In this document: piece by piece, positions 1 through 7,423 of the stretch
How the letters are laid out: each line of letters starts with the position of its first letter
How positions within the stretch are numbered: position 1 is the stretch's first letter
NCBI RefSeq assembly: GCF_020076305.1
Contig: NZ_JAIQXE010000004.1
Location: 124,001-188,000, forward strand
Origin: Flavihumibacter profundi
Lineage (GTDB): Bacteria; Bacteroidota; Bacteroidia; Chitinophagales; Chitinophagaceae
Reading direction: 5' to 3'
DNA: 64,000 nt
Translations under genes and position numbers: made by a program
The notes under the pieces: model-generated
What the model was told of the DNA's origin: nothing
The model's input: only the letters and a program-made list of their open reading frames with translations
Database searches by the model: none

Positions 1-1
1 C

Positions 2-193
2 GATGCATTCGGTAAATTAAAAGTGAGTATGGATGCCTGCAGGGAAAGGGATCATTTCGTATTAAAATTACTTAAGGATGCAAACATTCCCTGCGCGGTA
101 TCCATGGGTGGGGGCTATTCACCTGATGTGCGCGATATTGTTACAGCCCATGTAAATACTTTTAAAGAAGCAGCATCTATTTACCAGCAATAA
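2..193 (+). CDS. Histone deacetylase family protein, C-terminal fragment
   Basis: Only the last 63 codons are inside the window; the frame is open from base 2 and ends at TAA 191-193. The segment carries MGGGYSPDVRDIVTAH near its end, which matches the C-terminal GGGY(S/T)xD region of class II-like bacterial histone deacetylase/acetoin-utilisation family enzymes; the Tyr of this motif is the active-site Tyr in that family. Such enzymes are Zn-dependent amidohydrolases acting on acetylated lysines or polyamines. The Zn ligands lie upstream and are not visible, so substrate cannot be judged. It is convergent with the repressor gene at 281-1030. Confidence 0.75.
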   Translation, partial: DAFGKLKVSMDACRERDHFVLKLLKDANIPCAVSMGGGYSPDVRDIVTAHVNTFKEAASIYQQ

Positions 194-217
194 ACAGCCG
201 GGTATGATCGGGCTAAT

Positions 218-240
218 AAAAAAACCCCGCCGAAGCGGGG
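218..240 (-). terminator. Rho-independent terminator of the XRE/S24 repressor gene
   Basis: CCCCGC (225-230), loop CGAA, GCGGGG (235-240): a perfect 6-bp GC stem. Seven A residues at 218-224 give a U-tract when read on the minus strand, so it fits the end of the minus-strand gene that stops at 281. Read on the plus strand it has no U-tract. Confidence 0.8.
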
Positions 241-280
241 CCCATACTAACCCATAGTACTAAAAACAACCATCTTATAA

Positions 281-1030
281 TTAATTCATCTTTTTCTTTA
301 GGGTACTAACCTGTTCCTGCAGGTTGGTGACAATGGATGCCAACTGGTTCACGTCCCAGCGTTGCTGCTGGTTAGCGCGGGTGATGACCATCTGTGCCTG
401 CCACACTTCAACAATATCATTGGCATCAACCTGGTATGGCTGGTATACCGGGTTATCGCTGACAAGGGTAAGTTTTTGTTTGGTTTTCGGACTTTTCATT
501 ACCCGTTTGTAAACGATGCCTTCCTGGCGTGATACCAGGATATAGGTATTACTGTTTTTCAATCCTTCCAGGTCTTCCACTTTCTCCCCTACGATAACAG
601 ATCCACTGGGTGTAGGCAGCATGGAATCGCCAATAATTTCAAATGCACGGTATTGCCCCGGGGCCAGCATAGGGAGTGTAAATGTATTCAACTCGTCAAT
701 AAACTCGGGATCAGCATAACCGGCAAGATAACCTGCAGCGGCCTTTACCGGAACGAACTGGATAACCATAGGCTCGGCTGCCAGTTTTTGGGCCCTCCTC
801 TTGGCAATATAACTACCCTTGGTTTCGCCAAGGTCCTTCAAAAACAATTCATCAAGGCTTACCTTGAAAATTTCGCTCACCAATTCCAAAACTTCCAGCC
901 TGGGCTCTGCCCTTTCTTCCTCGTAAGCCCCCAATAAGGACCGTTTAATTTTGATCCTGGCAGCAAAATCTTCCTGGGTCCATCCACGCAGTTTGCGCAG
1001 GTATTTTAGGTTTTTTCCGGCAAATGACAT
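281..1030 (-). CDS. XRE-family repressor with S24 (LexA-like) autopeptidase domain
   Basis: 249 residues. An N-terminal HTH_3/XRE domain (about residues 6-62, with GWTQEDFAARI) is followed by a LexA/CI-type S24 peptidase fold. The catalytic pair is visible: Ser136 in GDSMLP and Lys175 in VYKRV. An Ala-Gly bond at A99-G100 in KAAAGYLAGY is a plausible self-cleavage site, as in LexA. The C-terminus (about 225-249) looks like a short coiled coil. Family knowledge: such proteins repress genes until cleaved or inactivated under stress. It is divergent from surE. A clear promoter sits 16 bp before the ATG, and a palindrome overlapping its upstream box may be its own operator. Which stress it senses is not visible. 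Confidence 0.88.
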   Translation of the reverse strand: MSFAGKNLKYLRKLRGWTQEDFAARIKIKRSLLGAYEEERAEPRLEVLELVSEIFKVSLDELFLKDLGETKGSYIAKRRAQKLAAEPMVIQFVPVKAAAGYLAGYADPEFIDELNTFTLPMLAPGQYRAFEIIGDSMLPTPSGSVIVGEKVEDLEGLKNSNTYILVSRQEGIVYKRVMKSPKTKQKLTLVSDNPVYQPYQVDANDIVEVWQAQMVITRANQQQRWDVNQLASIVTNLQEQVSTLKKKMN

Positions 1031-1046
1031 GCTAACTGATTTAGCG

Positions 1047-1076
1047 CAAACTTACTAAAATTTTTGTCATTACAAA
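1047..1076 (-). promoter_or_regulatory. Bacteroidota-type promoter of the XRE/S24 repressor
   Basis: On the minus strand TTTG (1076-1073) is followed after 18 nt by TAAGTTTG (1054-1047), matching the Bacteroidota -33 TTTG / -7 TAnnTTTG pattern. The start codon is at 1030, so the leader would be about 10 nt. Confidence 0.65.
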
Positions 1077-1077
1077 A
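1062..1077. promoter_or_regulatory. Palindrome, candidate operator between repressor and surE
   Basis: TTTTGT-CATT-ACAAAA: perfect 6-bp arms with a 4-bp spacer. It covers the -33 box of the repressor promoter and lies 57 bp before the surE ATG. This position suits an autoregulatory operator. Assignment to the adjacent repressor is inference. Confidence 0.4.
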
Positions 1078-1133
1078 TAATTAGCAAAAAAATGCTGCAA
1101 TCCGACTACGAAGATTTCATAACTTGACCCCTT

Positions 1134-1922
1134 ATGGCCACAACAAAAAAAATCAAGGAAAAACCGGTTATCCTGGTAACAAATGATGACGGGATAACTG
1201 CCCCGGGTATCCGAAACCTGGTTGATGCGGTAAAAGACCTGGGCAAAGTAGTGGTAGTAGCACCCGACAAAGCCCAGTCTGGCATGGGACACGCCATCAC
1301 TATAGGAACGCCTTTACGCCTTCACCACGTTAAGTATTTTGATGATATCGAGGCTTACTCCTGCTCAGGAACTCCGGTAGACTGCGTAAAACTGGCAGTT
1401 GACAAGGTGCTGCACCGGAAGCCGGATATCTGCCTAAGTGGCATCAACCATGGTGCCAACCATTCCATTAATGTGATCTATTCGGGAACTATGTCGGCTG
1501 CAGTGGAAGCTGCCATTGAAAGCATCCCATCCATTGGCTTTTCCCTGCTGGATTACAGCATTGAAGCTGATTTTACTGCCGCAGGCATTTATGCCCGCAA
1601 GATCACAGAAATGGTTTTGCGGAAAAAAATGGACAAACACCTGATCCTGAATGTAAATATCCCGGCTGTTCCGCACGAACATATCCAGGGGATAAAAATA
1701 TGCCGCCAGGCTTATGCGAAATACCAGGAAGATTTCCTGGAACGGCTGGACCCTACCGGACGCAGGTATTACTGGCTAACAGGCGAGTTCCTGAATTTCG
1801 ACAAAGGAAAAGATACCGACGTTTGGGCCCTGCATAATAATTATGTTAGCGTGGTTCCTGTACAATTTGATCTCACCAATTACGTTCTTAAAGCCAAGTT
1901 GGAAAAAAGCTGGAAACAATAA
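1134..1922 (+). CDS. surE: 5'/3'-nucleotidase SurE
   Basis: 262 residues. The SurE signature is at the N-terminus: VTNDDG (D18, D19), QSGMGH (S49) and GINHGAN (N105), which correspond to the metal ligands of E. coli SurE. SurE is a cytosolic, divalent-metal-dependent phosphatase that removes phosphate from nucleoside 5'- and 3'-monophosphates. The start is the first ATG after the divergent promoter region. The stop codon overlaps the next ATG by one base (TAATG at 1920-1924), so translation of the small membrane gene downstream is probably coupled, and lpxB follows 33 bp later. Confidence 0.95.
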   Translation: MATTKKIKEKPVILVTNDDGITAPGIRNLVDAVKDLGKVVVVAPDKAQSGMGHAITIGTPLRLHHVKYFDDIEAYSCSGTPVDCVKLAVDKVLHRKPDICLSGINHGANHSINVIYSGTMSAAVEAAIESIPSIGFSLLDYSIEADFTAAGIYARKITEMVLRKKMDKHLILNVNIPAVPHEHIQGIKICRQAYAKYQEDFLERLDPTGRRYYWLTGEFLNFDKGKDTDVWALHNNYVSVVPVQFDLTNYVLKAKLEKSWKQ

Positions 1923-2221
1923 TGTTTAAAAAAGATAACACGCGCGTCGGCCTTTTACTTGGATTACTTGGCCCAATAGTCGGACTATTCCTTTATTATT
2001 TTGCCGCATTCTATACCCGCAATGTTGGTTTTACAGAGTTTCTCGGTTACATGAAGCAATATAAATCACTGCTGACTGGTGTAAGCAGTATTTCACTAAT
2101 TGCCAATGCAATCCTCTTTACCGTTTTCATCAACGGCAGGAAAGACAGGATCGCAAAAGGTATTTTTATTGCCACCCTTTTATACGGCATTACCGTATTG
2201 CTGATCAAGGTAATTGCATAA
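1922..2221 (+). CDS. Small three-helix membrane protein, function unknown
   Basis: 99 residues. Three hydrophobic segments are visible, at about 9-30, 50-71 and 79-98, joined by short basic or polar loops (RNVGFTEFLGYMKQYK; NGRKDR). I do not recognise a named domain. It overlaps the surE stop by one base and ends 33 bp before lpxB, so it sits in a surE-lpxB cluster. The link to lipid A synthesis is only positional. Confidence refers to its being a real gene. Confidence 0.75.
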   Translation: MFKKDNTRVGLLLGLLGPIVGLFLYYFAAFYTRNVGFTEFLGYMKQYKSLLTGVSSISLIANAILFTVFINGRKDRIAKGIFIATLLYGITVLLIKVIA

Positions 2222-2241
2222 AGGAAGAAATATCTGGCCCT

Positions 2242-2249
2242 TATCTTTG
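2242..2249 (+). promoter_or_regulatory. -7 promoter box TATCTTTG before lpxB
   Basis: TATCTTTG matches TAnnTTTG exactly and ends 5 nt before the lpxB ATG (2255). Transcription would begin at or next to the ATG, giving a leaderless or nearly leaderless mRNA. No clear TTTG upstream box at the usual distance. Confidence 0.5.
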
Positions 2250-2254
2250 CTTCC

Positions 2255-3358
2255 ATGAAATATTATATCATCGCAGGAGAGGCAAGTGGCGACCTGCATG
2301 GCAGTAACCTGATCAGGGAATTAAAGCAAAGGGACCATTCGGCCGACATACGTTGCTGGGGCGGCGACCTGATGCAGGCGGCCGGCGCTGAACTGGTAAA
2401 ACATTATGCCGAACTGGCCTTCATGGGATTTATTGAAGTAGCTGCAAACCTGCGCACCATTTTCAGGAATATTGATTTTTGTAAAGAAGATATCACCCGG
2501 TTCAAGCCCGATGCCATTATTTTCATAGACTACCCGGGCTTCAATCTTAGGATTGCCGGCTGGGCAAAAGAAAAGGGATTTAGAACGATCTACTATATTT
2601 CTCCCCAGGTTTGGGCATGGAAAGAAAACCGTGTTAAAACCATAAAAAAAGCGGTGGATAAAATGCTGGTCATTCTCCCTTTTGAAAAAGACTTTTATAA
2701 AAAATGGCAATACCCCGTAGAATATGTTGGCCATCCACTGGTGGAAGTCATAGAAACATTTAAAGCAGAACATTCCCATATCCGGAAAGATGACCGGACC
2801 ATCGCATTATTGCCAGGCAGCAGGAAACAGGAAATCTTAAAGAAACTACCAGTGATGCTTGAAGTCAGTAAAGCATTTCCCGATTATCATTTTGTAGTGG
2901 CCAAAGCACCAGGGCAACCTGATGATTTTTATGCGCCGCTGCTAGCCCCTTATCCCAATCTTTCTTCAGTGCGGAACGACACCTATACTTTACTGATGCG
3001 TGCAAGGGCAGCCCTGGTAACTTCGGGTACTGCTACCCTGGAAACAGCGCTTTTTGGTGTTCCGGAAGTAGTTTGTTATAAAGGCAGTAAAATTTCATAC
3101 CTCATCGCCCGCAGGCTGATCAAGGTAAAATATATTTCGCTGGTAAACCTGATCATGGACCGGCCCATTGTAAAGGAATTGATACAGGATGAGCTGACAC
3201 CTTCAAACCTGAGGAAAGAACTGTCCGGCCTTTTAGCGGAGGGCCAATACCGGAGCCGCATCGAAAATGATTACAGCGAACTGAAAGCGGTGTTGCAGGA
3301 AGGCGGGAATGCTTCAGCCCATGCTGCTGAAAGCATCTGGAAATTTATGCAGGGCTGA
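2255..3358 (+). CDS. lpxB: Lipid-A-disaccharide synthase
   Basis: 367 residues, slightly shorter than E. coli LpxB (382). It condenses UDP-2,3-diacylglucosamine with lipid X at the inner face of the cytoplasmic membrane to form lipid A disaccharide. The family N-terminus IIAGEASGDLHGS (GEASGD at 8-13) is present, followed by WGGDLMQAAGAEL, FIDYPGFNLR, YYISPQVWAWK and the C-terminal VTSGTATLETALFGVPEVVCYKG-like block that forms the GT-B nucleotide-sugar site. It follows surE and a small membrane gene and has its own possible promoter directly at the ATG. A small gene of opposite polarity follows. Confidence 0.96.
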   Translation: MKYYIIAGEASGDLHGSNLIRELKQRDHSADIRCWGGDLMQAAGAELVKHYAELAFMGFIEVAANLRTIFRNIDFCKEDITRFKPDAIIFIDYPGFNLRIAGWAKEKGFRTIYYISPQVWAWKENRVKTIKKAVDKMLVILPFEKDFYKKWQYPVEYVGHPLVEVIETFKAEHSHIRKDDRTIALLPGSRKQEILKKLPVMLEVSKAFPDYHFVVAKAPGQPDDFYAPLLAPYPNLSSVRNDTYTLLMRARAALVTSGTATLETALFGVPEVVCYKGSKISYLIARRLIKVKYISLVNLIMDRPIVKELIQDELTPSNLRKELSGLLAEGQYRSRIENDYSELKAVLQEGGNASAHAAESIWKFMQG

Positions 3359-3364
3359 GGAAGA

Positions 3365-3538
3365 CTAGCTATGCCTGAAAAAAACCAGGCGTACCAGCAA
3401 AAAAATCAGGGCGCCGAGAAACATAAAAATGGAGATCCGGTTGATGCCATGCATATAGCCTATCCATTTTGTTTTAGGCGTATTCGGATCACGCTTTTTA
3501 ATGTATAAATATTCTGCCAATTGCCGCAAGACACCCAT
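3365..3538 (-). CDS. Small single-helix membrane protein (DUF6728-like)
   Basis: 57 residues, ATG at 3538, stop TAG at 3365. The N-terminal half is basic and polar (LRQLAEYLYIKKRDPNTPK), then comes MHGINRIS and a C-terminal transmembrane helix at about 37-54. The pattern 'EYLYxKKxDPNxPKTKWxxYMHGINRIS' is one I associate with a small conserved Bacteroidota family (I think DUF6728); that name is from memory. It is convergent with lpxB, 6 bp away. Its conservation pattern, not its length, is why I call it real. Confidence 0.65.
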   Translation of the reverse strand: MGVLRQLAEYLYIKKRDPNTPKTKWIGYMHGINRISIFMFLGALIFLLVRLVFFRHS

Positions 3539-3619
3539 AGTAGCATGTTTTATAAAATAACAAAACTATGTATTTATTGGTTCAGCACTTTGCAATAAAC
3601 ATCTGATGCTGCGATTTAT

Positions 3620-3627
3620 TAAGTTTG
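3620..3627 (+). promoter_or_regulatory. -7 promoter box TAAGTTTG before beta-barrel gene
   Basis: TAAGTTTG matches TAnnTTTG and ends 4 nt before the ATG at 3632, again predicting a leaderless transcript. Confidence 0.5.
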
Positions 3628-3631
3628 CAGG

Positions 3632-4099
3632 ATGAAAACATCCTATATCTTATTGGCTTTCTGTCTTTTCTGCGGAATAATGGAAACGCAGGCACAAAAA
3701 TCTTCCGGAACTGATTATACCAATGCCATTGGCATAAAAGTCTGGGATGGTGCCGGAGTAACCTTTAAACATTTTCTTACTGAAAAAAATGCCCTTGAAG
3801 GAATCGCCTATTTCTGGAATGGGGGAATCAGGCTTACCGGTTTATATGAATGGCATTTCCCATTGGGATCTGAACCCGGTCTCCGTTGGTTTGTTGGTCC
3901 GGGTGCGCATCTTGGCTTTTATGATAACACCCATGGTGATGGGGCTTTTATCGGCATTGATGGAATTATAGGCGTTGAATACAATTTCAGGAATATACCC
4001 CTGAATACTTCATTAGACTGGCAGCCGGCAGTTGAATTTGGCAATGACCGGGGATTTTATGGAAGTTGGGGCGGATTGGCTGTGCGTTATAGGTTTTAA
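3632..4099 (+). CDS. Small secreted beta-barrel-like outer-membrane protein
   Basis: 155 residues. A signal peptide (about 1-21, ending METQAQ) is followed by alternating aromatic/polar strands such as IRLTGLYEWHFPL, LRWFVGPGAHLGFY and a last strand ending in VRYRF; a C-terminal aromatic is typical of outer-membrane beta-barrels. Central block GIDGIIGVEYNFRNIPLNTSLDWQP resembles the strand-turn-strand pattern common in small Bacteroidota barrel proteins. No specific family name can be given. The next gene, a lipoprotein, starts 41 bp downstream and may be co-transcribed. Confidence 0.75.
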   Translation: MKTSYILLAFCLFCGIMETQAQKSSGTDYTNAIGIKVWDGAGVTFKHFLTEKNALEGIAYFWNGGIRLTGLYEWHFPLGSEPGLRWFVGPGAHLGFYDNTHGDGAFIGIDGIIGVEYNFRNIPLNTSLDWQPAVEFGNDRGFYGSWGGLAVRYRF

Positions 4100-4140
4100 G
4101 GCATTACCTTCAACTGCTTATCTTTAAAAAAAAACTTGAC

Positions 4141-4752
4141 ATGAGAATCAGACTTTGGTTATTTGCTGTGCTATTTGGAGGATTTATCACCAGCTGCGGA
4201 ACTTCACAACCAGCGGCAGGTACTGAAAGCTATATAGCGCCCGGTTACAAAAAGCAGAAATACAGTAATATCCTGATTCTGGGGACCATGAAAGATATTG
4301 TAGGCCGTAAAAAAGCCGAAACCGCCCTTGCCGACCTGATGAACAGAAGCGGATATAAAGGAACTGCCACTTATAACACTTTTTCACTGGCTGATATTCA
4401 TAGCAAGGAAGAACTGAAGGCTGTTATTGAACCTTTGAAATTTGATGGCATTATCGTCCTGGAATATATGGGTGCATCAACACAAATAAGCGACAAAACA
4501 ACATTATCTTCTACTACTCCCCTTACCTCCTGGAATTTCTTTGATTTATACACAAGTCCGGCATACGATTTCAATTACGAAACAACGACCCAGAAACAGG
4601 GTCGGGTACTGGCTTCATTTTATACCCGTGAAAAGTATGAAAAGCAATGGAGTTCCGGAATCCAGCTGAGCATGAACGATGGTTTGGAAATGGCTACGGA
4701 AAAGCTTGCAGGTACTGTTTTGGCAAGGATGATGAGGGATAAAATCCTTTAG
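4141..4752 (+). CDS. Putative lipoprotein, function unknown
   Basis: 203 residues. Signal peptide with lipobox ITSC; the lipidated Cys would be C19. The body starts with KYSNILILGTMKDIVGRKKAETALADLM, an alpha/beta layout (strand, then helix) that resembles lipoproteins which pair a 'kilvlg..D...R...E..l...L...G' segment with a second Rossmann-like half (FDGIIVLEYMG). This resemblance is structural only; I do not recognise a family. A TATCTTTA sequence about 20 bp before the ATG is a one-mismatch promoter box. Likely anchored in the periplasmic leaflet of a membrane. Confidence 0.7.
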   Translation: MRIRLWLFAVLFGGFITSCGTSQPAAGTESYIAPGYKKQKYSNILILGTMKDIVGRKKAETALADLMNRSGYKGTATYNTFSLADIHSKEELKAVIEPLKFDGIIVLEYMGASTQISDKTTLSSTTPLTSWNFFDLYTSPAYDFNYETTTQKQGRVLASFYTREKYEKQWSSGIQLSMNDGLEMATEKLAGTVLARMMRDKIL

Positions 4753-4809
4753 CCAATTGTATCAATAAGGAATCCCTCCTGCTGAAAACTGCTATAAATT
4801 CCTGCTTTG

Positions 4810-4825
4810 GGTGATAGAAATCACC
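4810..4825. promoter_or_regulatory. FNR/CRP-like palindrome upstream of TSUP gene
   Basis: GGTGAT-AGAA-ATCACC, perfect 6-bp arms with a 4-bp spacer; the core TGAT-N4-ATCA is identical to the FNR-type half-site arrangement. It is centred about 54 bp before the TSUP start codon. Binding by a Crp/Fnr-family regulator is inference from the motif. Confidence 0.35.
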
Positions 4826-4871
4826 AAATAAGCATATACTATGCATCAGTTTTGCCACCAAATTAAAGTGC

Positions 4872-5681
4872 ATGGAAATTTTCGGTTACCTGGCTTCATT
4901 AATTATCGGCTTATCGTTGGGCCTTATAGGTGGTGGAGGTTCAATTTTAACAGTTCCGGTATTGGTATACCTTTTCCAGGTTAACCCGGTAATTGCTACT
5001 GCATATTCTTTATTTGTGGTTGGTGCAACCAGCCTTGTCGGTGCCATTCCGAAATACCGGCAGGGGGATGTTGATCTTCGCACGGCATTGATATTTGGTA
5101 TTCCCTCAATAACAGCGGTATTCTCTATCCGAAAATTTGTTGTACCTGCTATTCCCCAGGAACTATTTACAGTGGGCGGCTTTGTTGTAACAAAGTCCAT
5201 CTTCATGATGCTCCTGTTCGCCATGTTAATGATCGCTGCTGCTATTATAATGCTGAAAAACAATACAGTTACTGCAGATAACCAGGAGAATGGAAATAAA
5301 TCCAATACAACCCTGGTAGCTTTGCAGGGAGCCATGGAAGGCAGCATAACCGGACTGGTTGGTGCAGGTGGCGGGTTCCTGATTATACCAGTACTGGTTT
5401 TATTCAGCAAACTGCCCATGAAAAAAGCTGTGGGTACATCACTGCTGATTATTGCCGTAAAATCATTGATCGGATTTACAGGTGACCTTGGCCACACAGT
5501 AATTGATTGGCATTTATTATTAACCGTTAGTGCCCTTGCGATCGGGGGAATCTTCATTGGCAATCGCTTCAGTAAAAAAGTACCTGCAGAAAAATTAAAA
5601 AAGGGATTCGGCTGGTTTGTATTGGTAATGGGTATATATATTATAATCCATGAACTTTTCCTGAGTAATGGAGTACATTAA
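4872..5681 (+). CDS. TauE/SafE (TSUP) family permease
   Basis: 269 residues, about eight transmembrane helices, with the two-fold internal repeat of the TSUP family: LIGGGGSILTVPVLVYLF at the N-terminus and LVGAGGGFLIIPVLVLFSK at about 162-180. Family members export or import small sulfur compounds and organic anions across the inner membrane. The next gene, 9 bp downstream, is a small YgaP-like membrane protein; this pairing is often seen near sulfur-handling genes, which supports (but does not prove) a sulfur substrate. A FNR-like palindrome lies upstream. Confidence 0.88.
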   Translation: MEIFGYLASLIIGLSLGLIGGGGSILTVPVLVYLFQVNPVIATAYSLFVVGATSLVGAIPKYRQGDVDLRTALIFGIPSITAVFSIRKFVVPAIPQELFTVGGFVVTKSIFMMLLFAMLMIAAAIIMLKNNTVTADNQENGNKSNTTLVALQGAMEGSITGLVGAGGGFLIIPVLVLFSKLPMKKAVGTSLLIIAVKSLIGFTGDLGHTVIDWHLLLTVSALAIGGIFIGNRFSKKVPAEKLKKGFGWFVLVMGIYIIIHELFLSNGVH

Positions 5682-5690
5682 AATACTATT

Positions 5691-5903
5691 ATGAAAAAGA
5701 TTGATCCGGTATGGCTGCACCGCATTATCCGGTTTGGGGGAGGGATAGCCCTTATTGTTGTAGCAACACAATTTAAAGATGCATGGGCTCTATATGGTTT
5801 CGGGGCAATTATGTTCATTACCGGGTTTGTGCGGCCCAAAAGATGTCTTGGCGAATGCAGCACGGAAGCAGGTTCTATTTATGCTGGCGAAAATAAAAAG
5901 TAA
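5691..5903 (+). CDS. Small YgaP-type (DUF2892-like) membrane protein
   Basis: 70 residues with two hydrophobic helices (about 14-28 and 33-47) of the type HRIIRFGGGIALIVVA...YGFGAIMFITGF, resembling the transmembrane part of YgaP/DUF2892 proteins. A CLGEC motif (C52, C56) follows the second helix. Nine base pairs after the TSUP permease gene, so almost certainly the same transcript. Its last 29 bp overlap the 3' end of the phospholipase D gene on the opposite strand. The two Cys could bind a metal or sulfur species; that is inference. Confidence 0.7.
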   Translation: MKKIDPVWLHRIIRFGGGIALIVVATQFKDAWALYGFGAIMFITGFVRPKRCLGECSTEAGSIYAGENKK

Positions 5904-7047
5904 ACAGGTAAAACATTAACCTGATAGTATCGTAACAGGTTTTTTGCCAAAACCTTTCCAGGAAATTATAGTGTTGCTGCCATTCCATATCGGTAATAGG
6001 CAGGGAATCCTGTTCCATAACACCAAGCAGTTGCTGGTGAACTGATTTACCAAAACCGGCGTCCAATATATCGAGGTTCAGTTCAATACTGGCATAGGCG
6101 CTCAGGAAGTTCACATTATAAGAGCCGACAGTTGTTAGTATCCCATCTGCACAACTTATTTTCCCGTGTAAAATATTTTTCTGGTACTCATAAATTTTAA
6201 TATTCCGGTCAAGCATCCAGCGGTATAAATACCGTTCGGCATGCTTAGCCATACTTATATCGGATTTCCCCGCAGTAATCACTGAAATACTTACCCCACG
6301 CTTAGCGGCTGCATCAAGGTTTTTCCTGATTTGCCGACCGGGTAAAAAATAGCTCGACATGATGACCACCTCCTTCTCGGCTTTTTTCAACATTAGGAGG
6401 TAGCTGGCTGAAATCTCTGATTTACGCCGAACCCAGTCTTCCCGCCGAACCCTTACCAGGCATTCTTCCTTCACATTTGCCGGCTGGGGTACCAGAAAAA
6501 CACGTTGCCACTTTTTCTTTCCCCAGCCCGACTTATTCCAAATTACCTGGCAAACATAATATAGCTTGCCTGCGGCTTCTCCCCTGGTAAATACGGCCCA
6601 ATCCAGCCATGCCTGCCTGCCATGAAGGTCATTATACCGGTTTCCGATATTAATACCACCAACCAGCGATTCTATACCATCGGCAACTACAATTTTATGG
6701 TGCAGGCGACGGCCAAAATAATAATACCTGCTCCTCAAAAATGGCTCAAACCACCTGAAATGAATACCCGAAGCCCTGATTTCCTCAATTTTCCTGCGGG
6801 AAAAATTCTGGGAGGCATATCCATCCAGTAAAAGAAATACTGTTACACCCCTTTTTGCGGCTGCGAGAAGTTCCACCAGGACGCTCCGGCCTGTTTCATC
6901 ATCATCGAAAATATACATCTGCATATGGATGGAATGGCTGGCTTTCCGCAGTAGTTCCACCAGGCAGTCAAAATAATCTTTCCCACCCCGGATAAGCTTT
7001 ACCTGGTTGTGCGTAGTATATCCTTCCCTCGGAAAATTTAAAGACAT
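5875..7047 (-). CDS. Phospholipase D family protein, ClsB-like cardiolipin synthase
   Basis: 390 residues. Two HKD motifs are intact: HHKIVVAD (H116, K118, D123) and HGKISCAD (H294, K296, D301), each followed by a G(G/S)xN segment. There are no N-terminal transmembrane helices, as in E. coli ClsB (413 residues) and unlike ClsA. The expected role is transphosphatidylation between phosphatidyl lipids to give cardiolipin, or phosphodiesterase activity, at the cytoplasmic membrane. I chose the ATG at 7047 because the 102 codons further upstream in frame run antisense into the YtxH gene and have no family similarity. The 3' end overlaps the convergent YgaP-like gene by 29 bp. Confidence 0.85.
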   Translation of the reverse strand: MSLNFPREGYTTHNQVKLIRGGKDYFDCLVELLRKASHSIHMQMYIFDDDETGRSVLVELLAAAKRGVTVFLLLDGYASQNFSRRKIEEIRASGIHFRWFEPFLRSRYYYFGRRLHHKIVVADGIESLVGGINIGNRYNDLHGRQAWLDWAVFTRGEAAGKLYYVCQVIWNKSGWGKKKWQRVFLVPQPANVKEECLVRVRREDWVRRKSEISASYLLMLKKAEKEVVIMSSYFLPGRQIRKNLDAAAKRGVSISVITAGKSDISMAKHAERYLYRWMLDRNIKIYEYQKNILHGKISCADGILTTVGSYNVNFLSAYASIELNLDILDAGFGKSVHQQLLGVMEQDSLPITDMEWQQHYNFLERFWQKTCYDTIRLMFYLFTFYFRQHK

Positions 7048-7086
7048 GACAACAGTAATATAACGAAATCTTGGTATTGTATTTGG

Positions 7087-7094
7087 TACCTTTG
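7087..7094 (+). promoter_or_regulatory. -7 promoter box TACCTTTG before the YtxH gene
   Basis: TACCTTTG matches TAnnTTTG; the ATG is 38 nt downstream, giving a leader of about 33 nt. Confidence 0.45.
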
Positions 7095-7132
7095 ATATGT
7101 AAATGTATTCCTTCAAATTAAACCTATAGGTT

Positions 7133-7381
7133 ATGACAAACACAAACAAACTAATAGCCGCTATGGCTGCTGGTGTAGCAATTGGAAGTCTGCTGGGCAT
7201 TTTATTTGCACCAGACAAAGGAGAGAATACCCGCAAGAAAATTGTAGACAACGGGAAGAAATTATCTGACACATTAAAAGACAGGATGAACGAAGGAAAA
7301 AATAAACTGTCCGGACTTAGGGATAATATTCGTGGAAGGGTGGATTCACTCAAAGAAACAGTGGAAGAATTTGCCTCCTAA
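7133..7381 (+). CDS. YtxH domain protein
   Basis: 82 residues. One N-terminal transmembrane helix (about 7-26, AAMAAGVAIGSLLGILFAP) followed by DKGENTRKKI and a long charged amphipathic helix to the end; this is the YtxH/GvpP-like layout. YtxH proteins are membrane-anchored, stress-associated and of unsettled function. It has its own promoter box and a strong bidirectional terminator 8 bp after the stop. Confidence 0.85.
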   Translation: MTNTNKLIAAMAAGVAIGSLLGILFAPDKGENTRKKIVDNGKKLSDTLKDRMNEGKNKLSGLRDNIRGRVDSLKETVEEFAS

Positions 7382-7388
7382 AACTTTT

Positions 7389-7423
7389 AAAAAGCCTTTC
7401 GCTATAACAGCCAAAGGCTTTTT
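7389..7423. terminator. Bidirectional terminator between YtxH and YdjM-like genes
   Basis: AAAAAGCCTTT (7389-7399) pairs with AAAGGCTTTTT (7413-7423), 11 bp with a 13-nt loop; A-tract on the left and T-tract on the right serve both convergent genes. Confidence 0.85.

Noticed and set aside
4886-5563. 225-codon open frame antisense to the TSUP gene
   Set aside because: Composition mirrors the TSUP frame (Pro/Thr-rich shadow), no start-site signals and no recognisable protein.
7048-7353. 5' extension of the phospholipase D gene up to 7353 (102 more codons)
   Set aside because: Extends antisense through the YtxH gene, lacks any family similarity, and the ATG at 7047 gives a start normal for ClsB-like proteins.
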